From Sinomonas terrae (GTDB lineage: Bacteria; Actinomycetota; Actinomycetes; Actinomycetales; Micrococcaceae), in assembly GCF_022539255.1 (NCBI RefSeq), contig NZ_JAKZBV010000001.1:806001-870000 (forward strand): a stretch of DNA of 64,000 nucleotides. The letters run 5' to 3'. Positions within the stretch are counted from its first letter, which is position 1. Each line of letters opens with the position of its first letter. The notes beneath the pieces were generated by a model, which was not told where the DNA came from, did no database searches, and was given only the letters and a program-made list of their open reading frames with translations. Below, piece by piece: positions 25,293 to 34,139 of this stretch. Made by a program: the position numbers and the translations under genes.

Positions 25293-25843
25293 GAGGGTGA
25301 AGAAGTCGGCGAGGCCGTGTTGCTGGGGCCTCCTCCTCCGTAGATCAGGGACCCGTCGGGCGAGACCACGTACCAAACGCCCGCGACGCCCTGGCCTGTG
25401 GCGGATCCGGCGCCGCTGTCCTTGGCGTAGTAGTAGATCGGCATGCCGTTGAGCGTGACCTGCTTGCCGCCGTCGGCCGCGGGCATACTGCCCACCTTCG
25501 CCGTGATGCCTTGGAGCTGTGGGGGCTGGGCGCCGCTCTCCACGGCGGGCCACAGCAGCGCGCAGCTGCCCAGGCACACGCTCTTCGACTCGCCCGCATT
25601 GTCGAGCGTGTACATGTACACCGGGGTGCCGTTGGCGTCGACGATGATCTTCCGGCCGTCCACCGTCGCGGTCTTGAGGCTCGTCGTCGTCCGCGACGAG
25701 GCTTGCGGCTCCAGATTCCCAGCCGCGTAGCCGCTCGCGGAGGCGTTGCTCGGTGGTGGCGGCGAGCTCCCACAGCCGGACAATCCCAGAAGCGCGGACG
25801 ACAAGGCCGCTGCCAGTGCGAGGGACCGGTGCTTGAGCTTCAT
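25286..25843 (-). CDS. Secreted-repeat lipoprotein (COG4315 type)
   Basis: This 185-residue protein has signal peptide MKLKHRSLALAAALSSALLG and lipobox LSGC (Cys at residue 24). Two copies of the short secreted repeat follow: one around GTPVYMYTLDNAGESKSVC with SCALLWPAV, one around GMPIYYYAKDSGAGSATGQG with VWYVVSPDG. Proteins of this kind are found on actinobacterial cell surfaces; the function is not known. The ATG at 25843 follows GGGAGGCGTCAGC. The C-terminus is a Ser/Pro/Thr tail. Confidence 0.9.
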   Translation of the reverse strand: MKLKHRSLALAAALSSALLGLSGCGSSPPPPSNASASGYAAGNLEPQASSRTTTSLKTATVDGRKIIVDANGTPVYMYTLDNAGESKSVCLGSCALLWPAVESGAQPPQLQGITAKVGSMPAADGGKQVTLNGMPIYYYAKDSGAGSATGQGVAGVWYVVSPDGSLIYGGGGPSNTASPTSSPSS

Positions 25844-25949
25844 GCTGACGCCTCCCGTGCCGTTGCCTGCCGCTGGACCTCTACCCCCAATGGTGCTCCT
25901 GAGACGCCAAGAGGTGTATGGGTCAGGCAGATGGTGACAGTCTTTTCCC

Positions 25950-27428
25950 ATGGGTCATGCTTTTCCCACGGATCATGCCGATCTGCTCACTCTGGGTCGC
26001 TTCCTCGCTCCAGTGCTGGGCGAGGTGCCCGAGCCCGGTGATTTGGGGCACGAGAGCTGGTGGCCCGAGAGCTGGTGGCGCGGGCCGCGCGTCTGGTGGG
26101 GAGGACCGCTCGACGTCGAAGGGCTCGGTCTCGGCTCGGTCGGAGCCCTCATCGCGGCCCTCCGCGCGCTCTCTGCAGCGCGTGGGCTCGGGGACGCCCC
26201 GGCGGGATCCGGGCCAGCGACGTCGTCCGCCCTTGTCTCCGCATCGTTCGGCTCGATCGGCCATCTCCGTGTCGACGGCGCGCCGCCCGACGTCTGGGCC
26301 CCACTTTCGGGCTTCCACGAAACGGGGGACGGCTGGGTCCGGGTCCACGCGAACTACCCGCACCACGCCGAGCGGCTGCTCGCCGCCCTCGGCCTTGCGA
26401 CCGCGGAGGGGTTCTGCGCAGCCCTCCGCGAACGGACCGCCCTCGAGGTCGAACGGGACGTGCAGGCCGCGCGCGGGGTGGCGGGGGCCGTCCGTTCCCC
26501 GGAGGACTGGGAAGCCTCGCCGATGGGCTCGGCCGCCGCGAGCCGGCCCTGGATCGATTTCACGCTCGACGACGGCGCTCCACGCCCAGCGTCCGAGTCC
26601 GTCCCGCTCGCCACGGCCGAGCAGCCCCTCGCCGGCGTGCGTGTCCTCGACTTCACCCGCGTCATCGCGGGCCCGAGCGCAACGCGGCTCCTCGGTGCGC
26701 TCGGCGCCGACGTCCTCCGCATCGACCCTCCGCAGCTGCCCGAGCTGCTGGACCAGCACATCGACACCGACTTCGCGAAGCGCAGCGCGCTCGCGGACCT
26801 GCGCGACCCCGAACAGCTCGCTCAAGTCCGTGAGCTCATGCGGGACGCGGACGTCGTGTTCCTGGGGTATCGGACGAGCGGTCTCGAGCGCTTCGGACTC
26901 GACCCGCTCTCGCTCCGGGCGGATTTCCCGCACCTCGTGGTCGTCTCCCTCAACGCGTGGGGCCGCGAGGGGCCATGGGCCGACGTTCGAGGCTTCGACA
27001 GCATCGTGCAGGCGACGAGCGGGATCGCCCAGGTCTACGGCGCAGAGCACGACGGCGGGTGGCGCCCTGGGGTGCTGCCCGTCCAGGCGCTTGACCACGC
27101 CACGGGCATGGGGATGGCTGCCGCAGCCGTGGCCCTCCTCGCGGCCGGGGAGCGCGGCGTGACGGGCTCGGCTCACCTCTCACTCGCGACGACGGCGGCG
27201 CAACTCCTGCAGTCCGGTCCCGCACAGTCCCGACCCACGCAGTCCCGACCCGCAGGGCCAACACCGGACGCTCCAGCGGTCCTGGAGGTCCCCCGCAGGC
27301 AAGCGCAGAGCGCGTACGGCTTGCTCGACTTCGTGCCGCCGCCGCTGCGAGTGGCTGGCCAGCAGCTCGAGTACCCGCATCCACCGGAGCTTTACGGCAC
27401 AGCCGACCTCCGCTGGCGCACCCGCTGA
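25950..27428 (+). CDS. Family III CoA-transferase (CaiB/BaiF)
   Basis: The 492-residue protein has an N-terminal segment of about 220 residues with weak similarity to the fold, then a clear core. Core motifs are LAGVRVLDFTRVIAGPSATRLL, VLRIDPP, DFAKRSALADLRD, LVVVSLNAWGREGPW, and RGFDSIVQATSGIAQVYG with the catalytic aspartate at D350. Such enzymes move CoA between carboxylic acids; the substrate is unknown. Close to the C-terminus a 15-bp repeat encodes QSRPTQSRPAG. The start at 25950 is the first ATG of the open frame and is not strongly marked. Confidence 0.88.
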   Translation: MGHAFPTDHADLLTLGRFLAPVLGEVPEPGDLGHESWWPESWWRGPRVWWGGPLDVEGLGLGSVGALIAALRALSAARGLGDAPAGSGPATSSALVSASFGSIGHLRVDGAPPDVWAPLSGFHETGDGWVRVHANYPHHAERLLAALGLATAEGFCAALRERTALEVERDVQAARGVAGAVRSPEDWEASPMGSAAASRPWIDFTLDDGAPRPASESVPLATAEQPLAGVRVLDFTRVIAGPSATRLLGALGADVLRIDPPQLPELLDQHIDTDFAKRSALADLRDPEQLAQVRELMRDADVVFLGYRTSGLERFGLDPLSLRADFPHLVVVSLNAWGREGPWADVRGFDSIVQATSGIAQVYGAEHDGGWRPGVLPVQALDHATGMGMAAAAVALLAAGERGVTGSAHLSLATTAAQLLQSGPAQSRPTQSRPAGPTPDAPAVLEVPRRQAQSAYGLLDFVPPPLRVAGQQLEYPHPPELYGTADLRWRTR

Positions 27429-27719
27429 CCCCGATCACTGATCATTTCGGCGGGGCGCCTTCCCCGATCACCGCCGCCTCCTCCCCGACCTGCTTCGCCC
27501 CTTCCCTACACATGTGCGTCTCGTCCGCAGGCGTGCGCCTCGCCCGCATGCGTGCGTCTCGTCCGCAGGCGTGCGCCTCGCCCGCATGCGTGCGTCTCGT
27601 CCGCATGCGTGCCGCGGCCCCAGCGCACAGGTGCGGGCGAGGGCCTCTCGTGCGGGCGAGGGCCTCTTATGCGGGCGAGGGGGTCTTACGTGGAAGACGG
27701 CGTCACGAACGAGGGCGCG
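27429..27719. other. Convergent intergenic region holding a two-orientation repeat array
   Basis: No coding sequence is supported in this 291-bp stretch between the convergent CoA-transferase and propeller genes. It holds the 19-bp repeat array described at 27514-27687. Confidence 0.7.
27514..27687. repeat. 19-bp repeats in two orientations
   Basis: From 27514 alternating 19-bp units (GTGCGTCTCGTCCGCAGGC, GTGCGCCTCGCCCGCATGC) form two 38-bp blocks (27514-27551, 27552-27589) and a partial third. From 27631 three units of the type GTGCGGGCGAGGGCCTCTx (27631, 27650, 27669) carry the core in the reverse orientation. The two halves can pair imperfectly as a long hairpin. Confidence 0.8.
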
Positions 27720-28811
27720 TCAGGCAGGCGCCCAGCACTCGATCCAGAGAGGGCCTCCCGAGGTGCGCGCCCGGGACCGAAGGGTGAGCGAGCCGTCGTC
27801 GCCGATCCGGTAGGCCGTCACGTGGTCCGACCGTTCGCCGCAGACGAGCAGGAACCGCCCCGAGGGGTCGATGGCCGTGCCGCGGGGTTGGGCTTCGGTG
27901 GGCGTGCGGCCGAGGAATTCGATGAGGCCGCCGCCGCGGACGGCGAAGGCTGAGACGGTGCTCGTCGACCGCTCGGTGGCGAACAGGAAGCGACCGTCCG
28001 GCGTGAGCCGCAGATCCGCGCACCAGATCACGCTCTGCCCGGGGTCTTGAGTGCTGGGGGAGCGGACCGCGCCGCGTGAGAGATCGAGGCCGTCGACGGC
28101 GGAGACCACCTGGAGCAGCGCCAGATGCCCGTTGTCCGGATCGCGTTCGAAGACGGACACGTCCCCCGAGAGTTCGTGGAGCACATACACGCGTTCGCCG
28201 TCGGAGCTGAACCGCAGGTGCCGCGGGCCGGAACCGTGCTCGACGGCGACGTGCCCGCTTGGTGCGATCGCGCCGTCGTGCACTGCGCGCTCGGCCCGGC
28301 CATCGACGGCGAACCAGCTCACACGGTCATCGCCAAGCGATGCCGCGTACACGTAGCGGCCATCCGGGCTCACGACCGCACAGTGCGTATTCGCCCCCGA
28401 TGCGTACGTGCTGACACCGTTCTCCTCGGCCCCCGGGACCGGGAACCTGATGAGCCGCCCCTCGTGGTACGACGCGCCGAAGAGTTCGCGCCGGTCCGGG
28501 GTGAGGGAGACGTAGCACGTCGTGACCGGCAATTCGCGTGTCCCGCCTACGGAGGCTTCCCCAGAGGCGGCGTCAAGCGAGAGGGCGACGACGCGCGGCG
28601 GCACCTCAGGCGAGGGCCGGTCGATGTTGCACGCCGCATAGAGCGTCCGGCTCTCGGGATCCAGCGCCATCGATGAGGCGTGCGATAGGCCCTCGGTCCG
28701 GCCGATCCGTTCGAGGGCGCCCGACTCCGGGTCGAGCTCGAAGGCATCGACGGTGCCAGCCGTCGCGCACGCGATGTAGACGAGGGACCGGGACGCATTC
28801 GCTCCTTGCAA
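27720..28811 (-). CDS. Lactonase family beta-propeller protein (6-phosphogluconolactonase-like)
   Basis: This 363-residue seven-bladed propeller resembles the YbhE/Pgl family. Repeated blade patterns are visible (TLYAACNIDRPSPEVPPRV, RYVYAASLGDDRVSWF, DGRFLFATERSTSTVSAF, GRFLLVCGERSDHVTAY), and HCAVVSPDG and GPRHLRFSSDG are family hallmarks. The protein may hydrolyse 6-phosphogluconolactone, but members are often annotated without proof. TTG at 28811 is the first start after an in-frame stop and has AAGGAG 6 bases upstream. No signal peptide is evident. Confidence 0.87.
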   Translation of the reverse strand: MQGANASRSLVYIACATAGTVDAFELDPESGALERIGRTEGLSHASSMALDPESRTLYAACNIDRPSPEVPPRVVALSLDAASGEASVGGTRELPVTTCYVSLTPDRRELFGASYHEGRLIRFPVPGAEENGVSTYASGANTHCAVVSPDGRYVYAASLGDDRVSWFAVDGRAERAVHDGAIAPSGHVAVEHGSGPRHLRFSSDGERVYVLHELSGDVSVFERDPDNGHLALLQVVSAVDGLDLSRGAVRSPSTQDPGQSVIWCADLRLTPDGRFLFATERSTSTVSAFAVRGGGLIEFLGRTPTEAQPRGTAIDPSGRFLLVCGERSDHVTAYRIGDDGSLTLRSRARTSGGPLWIECWAPA

Positions 28812-28932
28812 CGCTCACTCCTTGCGCTGGGCAACTCTGGCGATGGTGACTCCGCCCAGTCCATCACAGGGTTGGCTCATGTGGGGGATTGCCGTGGCGT
28901 TTATCTGGCCCGTGAGTTGAGCTGGCCCTTTG

Positions 28933-28990
28933 ACGCTCGCGCCGTCAGGTCTGCGGGGTGTGGACCCTGCGGAGGTGACGGCGCGAGCGT
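28933..28990. repeat. Dispersed palindrome, copy 2
   Basis: Arms 28933-28959 and 28964-28990 (27 bases, four mismatches) surround the loop GTGG. The core TCGCGCCGTCA and the loop flanks match the element at 7072-7121. It lies just downstream of ptsH and upstream of the propeller gene, so it may end the ptsI-ptsH transcript. Confidence 0.82.
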
Positions 28991-29036
28991 TGTGGGGTGG
29001 TTGTAGGGGTTGGGGGTGGGGGTGGGTGGGGGGTGG

Positions 29037-29315
29037 TTATTGGGCGTCGTGGTCGGTTTCGAGGACGGTGACGAGTTGGTCGAGGGCGGTGTCGGCGCCG
29101 GGGCCGTCGGCGCGGAGGGTGACTTTCTGGCCGTATTCGGCGCCGAGGGACATGAGGGAGAGGATGCTGGAGGCGTCGAGGGCCTCGTCTTCGGGGTCGC
29201 CTTCTTTGGCGATGGTGACCTCGATGCCGGTGTTGGCGGCGGCTTCGGCGAAGATCGCGGCGGGGCGGGCGTGGAGTCCGACGCGGGAGCCGATGGTGGC
29301 GGTGCGTTCTGCCAT
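29037..29315 (-). CDS. ptsH: Phosphocarrier protein HPr
   Basis: The 92-residue protein has the phosphorylated histidine in SRVGLHARPAAIF (H15) and the conserved block SSILSLMSLGAEYGQKV, where the serine matching the Ser46 regulatory site is S50. HPr takes phosphate from enzyme I and gives it to sugar-specific EIIA domains such as the one in MtlA encoded at 32109. It lies 30 bp downstream of ptsI and is the last gene of that unit. Confidence 0.97.
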   Translation of the reverse strand: MAERTATIGSRVGLHARPAAIFAEAAANTGIEVTIAKEGDPEDEALDASSILSLMSLGAEYGQKVTLRADGPGADTALDQLVTVLETDHDAQ

Positions 29316-29345
29316 GGGTTTCTTCCTTCTCCTTCTGGGTGTGGG

Positions 29346-31055
29346 TCAGAGGCCGAGGTCGGCCAGGGCGGGGAGGTGGGTGCGGACGGCGGTGCGGGCG
29401 GCGTCGGCGGTGGGGGCGGCGAGGGCGAGGGCGGCGAGGTGCTGGGCCTGGGGGAGGGTGGTGGTGGCCAGGACGTGGGCGACGGCGGGGATGGCGCGGG
29501 GGGTCATGGACAGGGTGGTGACGCCGAGGCCGGCCAGGACGACGGCGAGGGCGGGGTCGGCGGCGGACTCGCCGCAGACTCCGACGGGCTTGGGGGTGCC
29601 GGTGGCGGCGGCTGCGGCGGCGGCGCCGTCGGTGGTGGCCTTGACCAGGTGCAGGACGGCGGGCTGCCAGGGGTCGTTCAGGGCTGCGAGGGGGCCGAGC
29701 ATGCGGTCGGCGGCCATGGCGTACTGGGTGAGGTCGTTGGTGCCCAGGGAGGCGAAGTCGGCGTGGGCCAGGACGTGGCCGGCGGTCAGGGCCGCGGAGG
29801 GGACCTCGACCATGACCCCGGCGACCGGGAGGCCGGCGGCGTGGGCCAGGGCGGTGAACGCGGCGGCCTCCTCGGGGGTGGAGACCATGGGGGCCATGAC
29901 CCACACGTCGGCCTCGTGGGCGGCGGCGGCGTCGGCGATGGCGGCGAGCTGGCGGGCCAGGACCCCGGGGGAGGCGGCGTCGGTGCGGTAGCCGCGGACC
30001 CCGAGGGCGGGGTTGGGCTCGTCGGTGTTGGTCAGGAAGGGCAGGGGCTTGTCGGCGCCGGCGTCGAGGGTGCGGATGACGACCTTCTTGGAGGCGAAGT
30101 GGGCGAACACGGCCCCGTAGGCGGCGACCTGCTCGGCGTGGGTGGGCTCGGTGTCGCGGTCGAGGAAGGCGAACTCGGTGCGCAGCAGCCCGACCCCCTC
30201 GGCGCCGGCGGCGGCGGCCCTGGCGGCGTCGGGGCCGGTGGCGACGTTGGCCAGCAGGGGCACGGGGTGCCCGTCGGCCAGGCGCCCGTGCCCGTCGAAG
30301 GAGGCCAGGGCCGAGGCCCGGGCGGCCCAGGCCGCGGCGGCGGCCCGCTCGGGCTCCCCGGGGCCGGGCACGACCTGCCCGGCGGCGGCGTCGACGTAGA
30401 CCAGCGTCCCGTCCGGGATGGCCTGGACGCCGGGGGCGGCGACGACGGCGGGCAGGCCCAGGGCCCGGGCCAGGATCGCGGTGTGGGACTGGGGCCCGCC
30501 CCCGGAGGTGACGAGGGCCAGGACCTTGGCCGGGTCCAGGGTCGCGGCGTCGGCCGGGGCCAGGTCCTCGGCGGCCAGGACGAACGGGGCCGGGGAGTCC
30601 GGGATCCCCGGGGCGGGGGCGCCGGTGAGCTCGGCGACGATCCGGGCCCGGACGTCCAGGACGTCCGCGGCGCGCTCGGCCATGTACCCGCCCAGGGACT
30701 TCAGCTTCTCCGCGACCGCGGCCCCGGACTCCCACACCGCCCGCTCGGCGGAGCGGGGCCCGCCGGCCGCGTCCGGGCCCAGCAGCTTCACGGCGCCCTT
30801 GACCAGCATCGGGTCCGCGGCCATCAGCGCGGTGGCCTCCAGCACGGCCTTCGCGTCCCCCGAGGCCGCCCCGGCCCTGGCCTTCAGCGAGGCCTGGACC
30901 GCCTTGGACGCGGCCCGGATCCGCTCGGCCTCGGCCTCCGCGGACACCCCCGCCGGGGCCCCCGCCGAAGGCTCCCGCACCGGGGCCGGCATCTGCCGCA
31001 CCGGCCCCACCACACGCCCCGGCGTCACACCAACACCGTGAAACTGCTGGCTCAT
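29346..31055 (-). CDS. ptsI: PTS enzyme I (phosphoenolpyruvate-protein phosphotransferase)
   Basis: The 569-residue protein starts the phosphate relay from phosphoenolpyruvate. The active histidine is in TSGGGPQSHTAILARALG (H191). The PEP-binding barrel shows EGVGLLRTEFAFLDRD, KVVIRTLDAGADKPLPF, FASLGTNDLTQYAMAADR, and the catalytic cysteine of PVGVCGESAADP. Third-position GC is extreme here, which opens long false frames on the other strand. The ATG at 31055 faces the TetR-mtlAD unit across a control region with two identical palindromes. Confidence 0.97.
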   Translation of the reverse strand: MSQQFHGVGVTPGRVVGPVRQMPAPVREPSAGAPAGVSAEAEAERIRAASKAVQASLKARAGAASGDAKAVLEATALMAADPMLVKGAVKLLGPDAAGGPRSAERAVWESGAAVAEKLKSLGGYMAERAADVLDVRARIVAELTGAPAPGIPDSPAPFVLAAEDLAPADAATLDPAKVLALVTSGGGPQSHTAILARALGLPAVVAAPGVQAIPDGTLVYVDAAAGQVVPGPGEPERAAAAAWAARASALASFDGHGRLADGHPVPLLANVATGPDAARAAAAGAEGVGLLRTEFAFLDRDTEPTHAEQVAAYGAVFAHFASKKVVIRTLDAGADKPLPFLTNTDEPNPALGVRGYRTDAASPGVLARQLAAIADAAAAHEADVWVMAPMVSTPEEAAAFTALAHAAGLPVAGVMVEVPSAALTAGHVLAHADFASLGTNDLTQYAMAADRMLGPLAALNDPWQPAVLHLVKATTDGAAAAAAATGTPKPVGVCGESAADPALAVVLAGLGVTTLSMTPRAIPAVAHVLATTTLPQAQHLAALALAAPTADAARTAVRTHLPALADLGL

Positions 31056-31117
31056 TGGGATCCTCTCGGTCCGGGCTCGCGGCCCTCGGCGGTTTAGCTC
31101 AGCGTTACGTTAGTCCC

Positions 31118-31132
31118 TATAGCGTTGCTATA
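31118..31132. promoter_or_regulatory. 15-bp palindrome 1 in the ptsI / mtl control region
   Basis: TATAGCGTTGCTATA has two perfect 6-base arms and a 3-base centre. It is 63 bp upstream of ptsI. An identical copy is 80 bp away at 31198. Confidence 0.8.
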
Positions 31133-31197
31133 CAAGCGGGTTTCGTGATCCTCACCACAAGACTTTGTTCTGTGATGCAGTTCACTCTCGTCTCTTG

Positions 31198-31212
31198 TAT
31201 AGCGTTGCTATA
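31198..31212. promoter_or_regulatory. 15-bp palindrome 2 in the ptsI / mtl control region
   Basis: Identical to the site at 31118. It lies 19 bp before the TetR gene start, a position suited to autorepression. Confidence 0.8.
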
Positions 31213-31230
31213 TCGGTTACGCTAGCGGCC

Positions 31231-32091
31231 ATGCGTGACACGGAGGTGGGCGTCGCCGGCGACGCCCAAGACGGAGAGCCCGCCAAGGCTTCTCCTCGTG
31301 AGCGGTTGATCTCAGCCGCCATGGAACTGCTTGCAGCATCGAGCGGCAAGCCGGTGTCTACCCGCCAAATCACGGATCTCGCCGGGGTGACAGCACCCAC
31401 GCTGTACCACCACTTCGGCGACAAGGATGGGCTCATGGAAGCCGTCGTGGCCAGAGGCTTCGAGGAGTTCGTCCAACGTGAGGGAACGATCGAGCGTTCG
31501 GCGAGTCCGATCCTCGATGTGCAACGACTGTGGGACATCCACGTCCACTTCGGGCTGTCCCACGGCCAGCTGTACACCCTCATGTTCGGCAACGCGGGGC
31601 CTGGCAAGCGCCCAGTCCTCGTCGAGGAGGCAGAGCACCTCCTCGAACGGGAACTGGCGCGTGCGGCAGGCGCGGGGCAACTCGCCGTTCCGCCCGCTCA
31701 GGCGGCGCGGGCCGTCCTGGCCGCCAACATCGGGGTCACCCTCATGCTGTTGGCGGATGAGCAAGACGAACCTCTTACGGGTGGCGATATCGCGATCCTG
31801 CCGCTCTCCGCGCAGACGCGTGACGCCGTCCTCCGCTCCGTCGTCTCGGACCCGTCGTTTGTCGACGAGCCCGAGCGGGGAGCGATTTCTGGGGGCCAGC
31901 CGTCCTATGTCGCGGCTGCGATCGCCCTCAACGCGACGCTAGAGTCCTCGCACCCGGAGCAGCTCTCCGGGACCGAGATGCGGCTCTTCCTCGAATGGCT
32001 CCACCGCCTCTCCAACGCTCCGGAGAACGGCAGGGACCGCGGGGACGGCCAACCTCCCACTACTTCCGGCGGCCCGCAGGCTGCCTCCTGA
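31231..32091 (+). CDS. TetR/AcrR family regulator of the mannitol operon
   Basis: The 286-residue protein has an N-terminal TetR DNA-binding domain (residues about 26-75: RERLISAAMELLAASSGKPV, then TRQITDLAGVTAPTLYHHFGDKDGL) and a ligand-binding region. Its C-terminal extension is longer than is usual for TetR proteins, with about 80 extra residues. The first gene of a run with mtlA and mtlD, it is divergent from ptsI, with two identical palindromes between them. It is therefore the likely local repressor; the inducer is unknown but could be mannitol or its phosphate. Confidence 0.9.
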   Translation: MRDTEVGVAGDAQDGEPAKASPRERLISAAMELLAASSGKPVSTRQITDLAGVTAPTLYHHFGDKDGLMEAVVARGFEEFVQREGTIERSASPILDVQRLWDIHVHFGLSHGQLYTLMFGNAGPGKRPVLVEEAEHLLERELARAAGAGQLAVPPAQAARAVLAANIGVTLMLLADEQDEPLTGGDIAILPLSAQTRDAVLRSVVSDPSFVDEPERGAISGGQPSYVAAAIALNATLESSHPEQLSGTEMRLFLEWLHRLSNAPENGRDRGDGQPPTTSGGPQAAS

Positions 32092-32108
32092 AACGAAAGC
32101 AGGGAACC

Positions 32109-34139
32109 ATGTCGACCACCGCAGCGCCCTCTCGGGGCCACGCCGCGCGGGCCGGGGTGCAGAAATTCGGCGCCTTCCTCTCCGGCATGATCATGCCGAA
32201 CATCGGGGCCTTCATTGCCTGGGGCCTCATCACGGCACTCTTCATTCAGACGGGCTGGCTTCCGGTTGGCCAGCTGGGCGGCTTCGGCACGAATCCGGCC
32301 ACTCACCAGACGTGGACGGGCCTCGTCAGCCCGATGATCACGTACCTCCTCCCGCTGCTCATCGGCTACACGGGCGGAAAGATGGTCTACGACGTCCGCG
32401 GCGGCGTGGTTGGCGCGATCGCCACGATGGGCGTCGTCGTCGGCACGGACATCCCGATGTTCATCGGCGCGATGATCATGGGTCCTCTGGGCGGCTGGAC
32501 CATGAAGAAGATCGACTCGATCTGGGACGGGAAGATCCGCCCTGGCTTCGAGATGCTCGTCAACAACTTCTCGGCAGGCATCTGGGGCGCAATCCTCGCG
32601 CTCTTCGGCTTCTTCGCCATTGACCCGGTCGTCACGACCTTCAGTGCCGCCGCGGGCACCGCGGTGCAGTTCATGGTCAGCAACGGGATCCTCCCGCTCA
32701 CGTCCATCTTCATCGAGCCGGCGAAGGTCCTGTTCCTCAACAACGCCGTCAACCACGGCATCCTCACGCCGCTCGGCATCCAGCAGTCCGCCGCCCAGGG
32801 CAAGTCGATCCTGTTCCTGCTCGAGGCGAACCCCGGTCCGGGCCTCGGCGTCCTGCTTGCCTACATGTTCTTCGGCAAGGGTGCAGCGAAGGCCTCCGCT
32901 CCGGGCGCCGCGCTGATCCAGTTCATCGGCGGCATCCACGAGATCTACTTCCCCTACATCCTCATGCGCCCGCTCCTCATCCTCGCCACGATCGGCGGCG
33001 GCATGACGGGCATCGCAACGCTCGTCGTCACCCACGCGGGTCTCGTCGCGCCTGCAGCGCCAGGCTCGATCATCGCGGTGCTGGCCCAGACGGCGCGCGA
33101 CAGCTACTTCGGCGTCGTCCTCTCGGTGATTCTCGCGTGTGCAGTCTCGTTTGCGATCGCCTCGATCATCCTGAGGGCGTCCAGGAACAGGGAGGAAGGC
33201 GACCTCGCGGCCGCCACCGCGAGCATGGAGGGCATGAAGGGCCGCAAGTCGATGGCCTCCACTCTGCTCGCCGGCAGTGCCGCTGGTGCCGCTGGCGGTG
33301 GGGTCGCCACCGCGACGCAGATCAAGAACATCGTCTTCGCGTGCGACGCCGGCATGGGCTCGAGCGCGATGGGCGCCTCGGTCCTGCGGAACAAGATCAA
33401 GGCTGCGGGGCACAAGGACGTCAAGGTCACAAACCAGTCGATCGCGAACCTCACTGACACCTACGACATGGTGGTGGTCCATCAGGACCTCGCGCTCCGG
33501 GCGGAGCAGAAGACCCCGAGCGCTCAGATGGTGACGGTCGACAACTTCATGGGCAGCCCGAAGTACGACGAGATCGTCGCGCTGCTGGACGAGCTGTCCG
33601 CGAACGAGCCTTTCCCGTTCGAGGGAGTCGCTGGGAAGACGGAGCCGGCCTCCGAAGCCGAGGCGGCGTCGTCGCACGTTCCCGTTCCTCACGTCCATGC
33701 CGAGTCCCAGCAGGTCCTTCGGCCGGAATCGATCGTCCTCGCGGGCGCGAGCGTGGACATGGCCGGGGCCATTGAGGAGGCAGGTCGCCTGCTCAAGGAG
33801 GCGGGCGCGGTCGACGACGAGTACGTCGCCTCGATGCACGAGCGCGAGCGCTCGGTCTCGACGTTCATGGGCAACGGCCTCGCCATCCCGCACGGCACGA
33901 ACGAGGCCAAGGGCCACATCGCGTCCTCGGCAGTGACGTTCGTCCGCTACGACCAGCCGATCGACTGGCAGGGCAAGCCGGTGACCTTCGTCGTCGGCAT
34001 CGCCGGCAAGGACAAGGAGCACCTCGGGATCCTCGCGAAGATCGCGAAGGTCTTCGGTGACCGCGAGCAGGTGGCCCGTCTGGAGAAGGCAGAGACCGTC
34101 AACGAGGTGCTCGACATCTTCGGAAAGGTGAATGCATGA
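32109..34139 (+). CDS. mtlA: Mannitol-specific PTS enzyme IICBA
   Basis: This 676-residue single chain imports and phosphorylates mannitol. EIIC (about residues 15-345) begins with KFGAFLSGMIMPNIGAFIAW and holds the membrane helices and the GGIHEIYFPYIL motif. EIIB has the phospho-cysteine in NIVFACDAGMGSSAMG (C412). EIIA has the phospho-histidine in GLAIPHGTNEAK (H595). The order C-B-A matches the enterobacterial MtlA, with longer Ala/Glu-rich linkers. It lies 17 bp after the TetR gene and overlaps mtlD by 4 bases (ATGA). Confidence 0.97.
   Translation: MSTTAAPSRGHAARAGVQKFGAFLSGMIMPNIGAFIAWGLITALFIQTGWLPVGQLGGFGTNPATHQTWTGLVSPMITYLLPLLIGYTGGKMVYDVRGGVVGAIATMGVVVGTDIPMFIGAMIMGPLGGWTMKKIDSIWDGKIRPGFEMLVNNFSAGIWGAILALFGFFAIDPVVTTFSAAAGTAVQFMVSNGILPLTSIFIEPAKVLFLNNAVNHGILTPLGIQQSAAQGKSILFLLEANPGPGLGVLLAYMFFGKGAAKASAPGAALIQFIGGIHEIYFPYILMRPLLILATIGGGMTGIATLVVTHAGLVAPAAPGSIIAVLAQTARDSYFGVVLSVILACAVSFAIASIILRASRNREEGDLAAATASMEGMKGRKSMASTLLAGSAAGAAGGGVATATQIKNIVFACDAGMGSSAMGASVLRNKIKAAGHKDVKVTNQSIANLTDTYDMVVVHQDLALRAEQKTPSAQMVTVDNFMGSPKYDEIVALLDELSANEPFPFEGVAGKTEPASEAEAASSHVPVPHVHAESQQVLRPESIVLAGASVDMAGAIEEAGRLLKEAGAVDDEYVASMHERERSVSTFMGNGLAIPHGTNEAKGHIASSAVTFVRYDQPIDWQGKPVTFVVGIAGKDKEHLGILAKIAKVFGDREQVARLEKAETVNEVLDIFGKVNA

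Noticed and set aside
29010..31097. Long plus-strand open frame opposite ptsI
   Set aside because: It is Gly/Val/Asp-rich with no recognisable domain and mirrors the extreme third-position GC of ptsI, which has all enzyme I motifs.
31905..34022. Long minus-strand open frame opposite mtlA
   Set aside because: Arg/Asp/Glu-rich composition typical of antisense frames in high-GC genes; mtlA is clearly coding.
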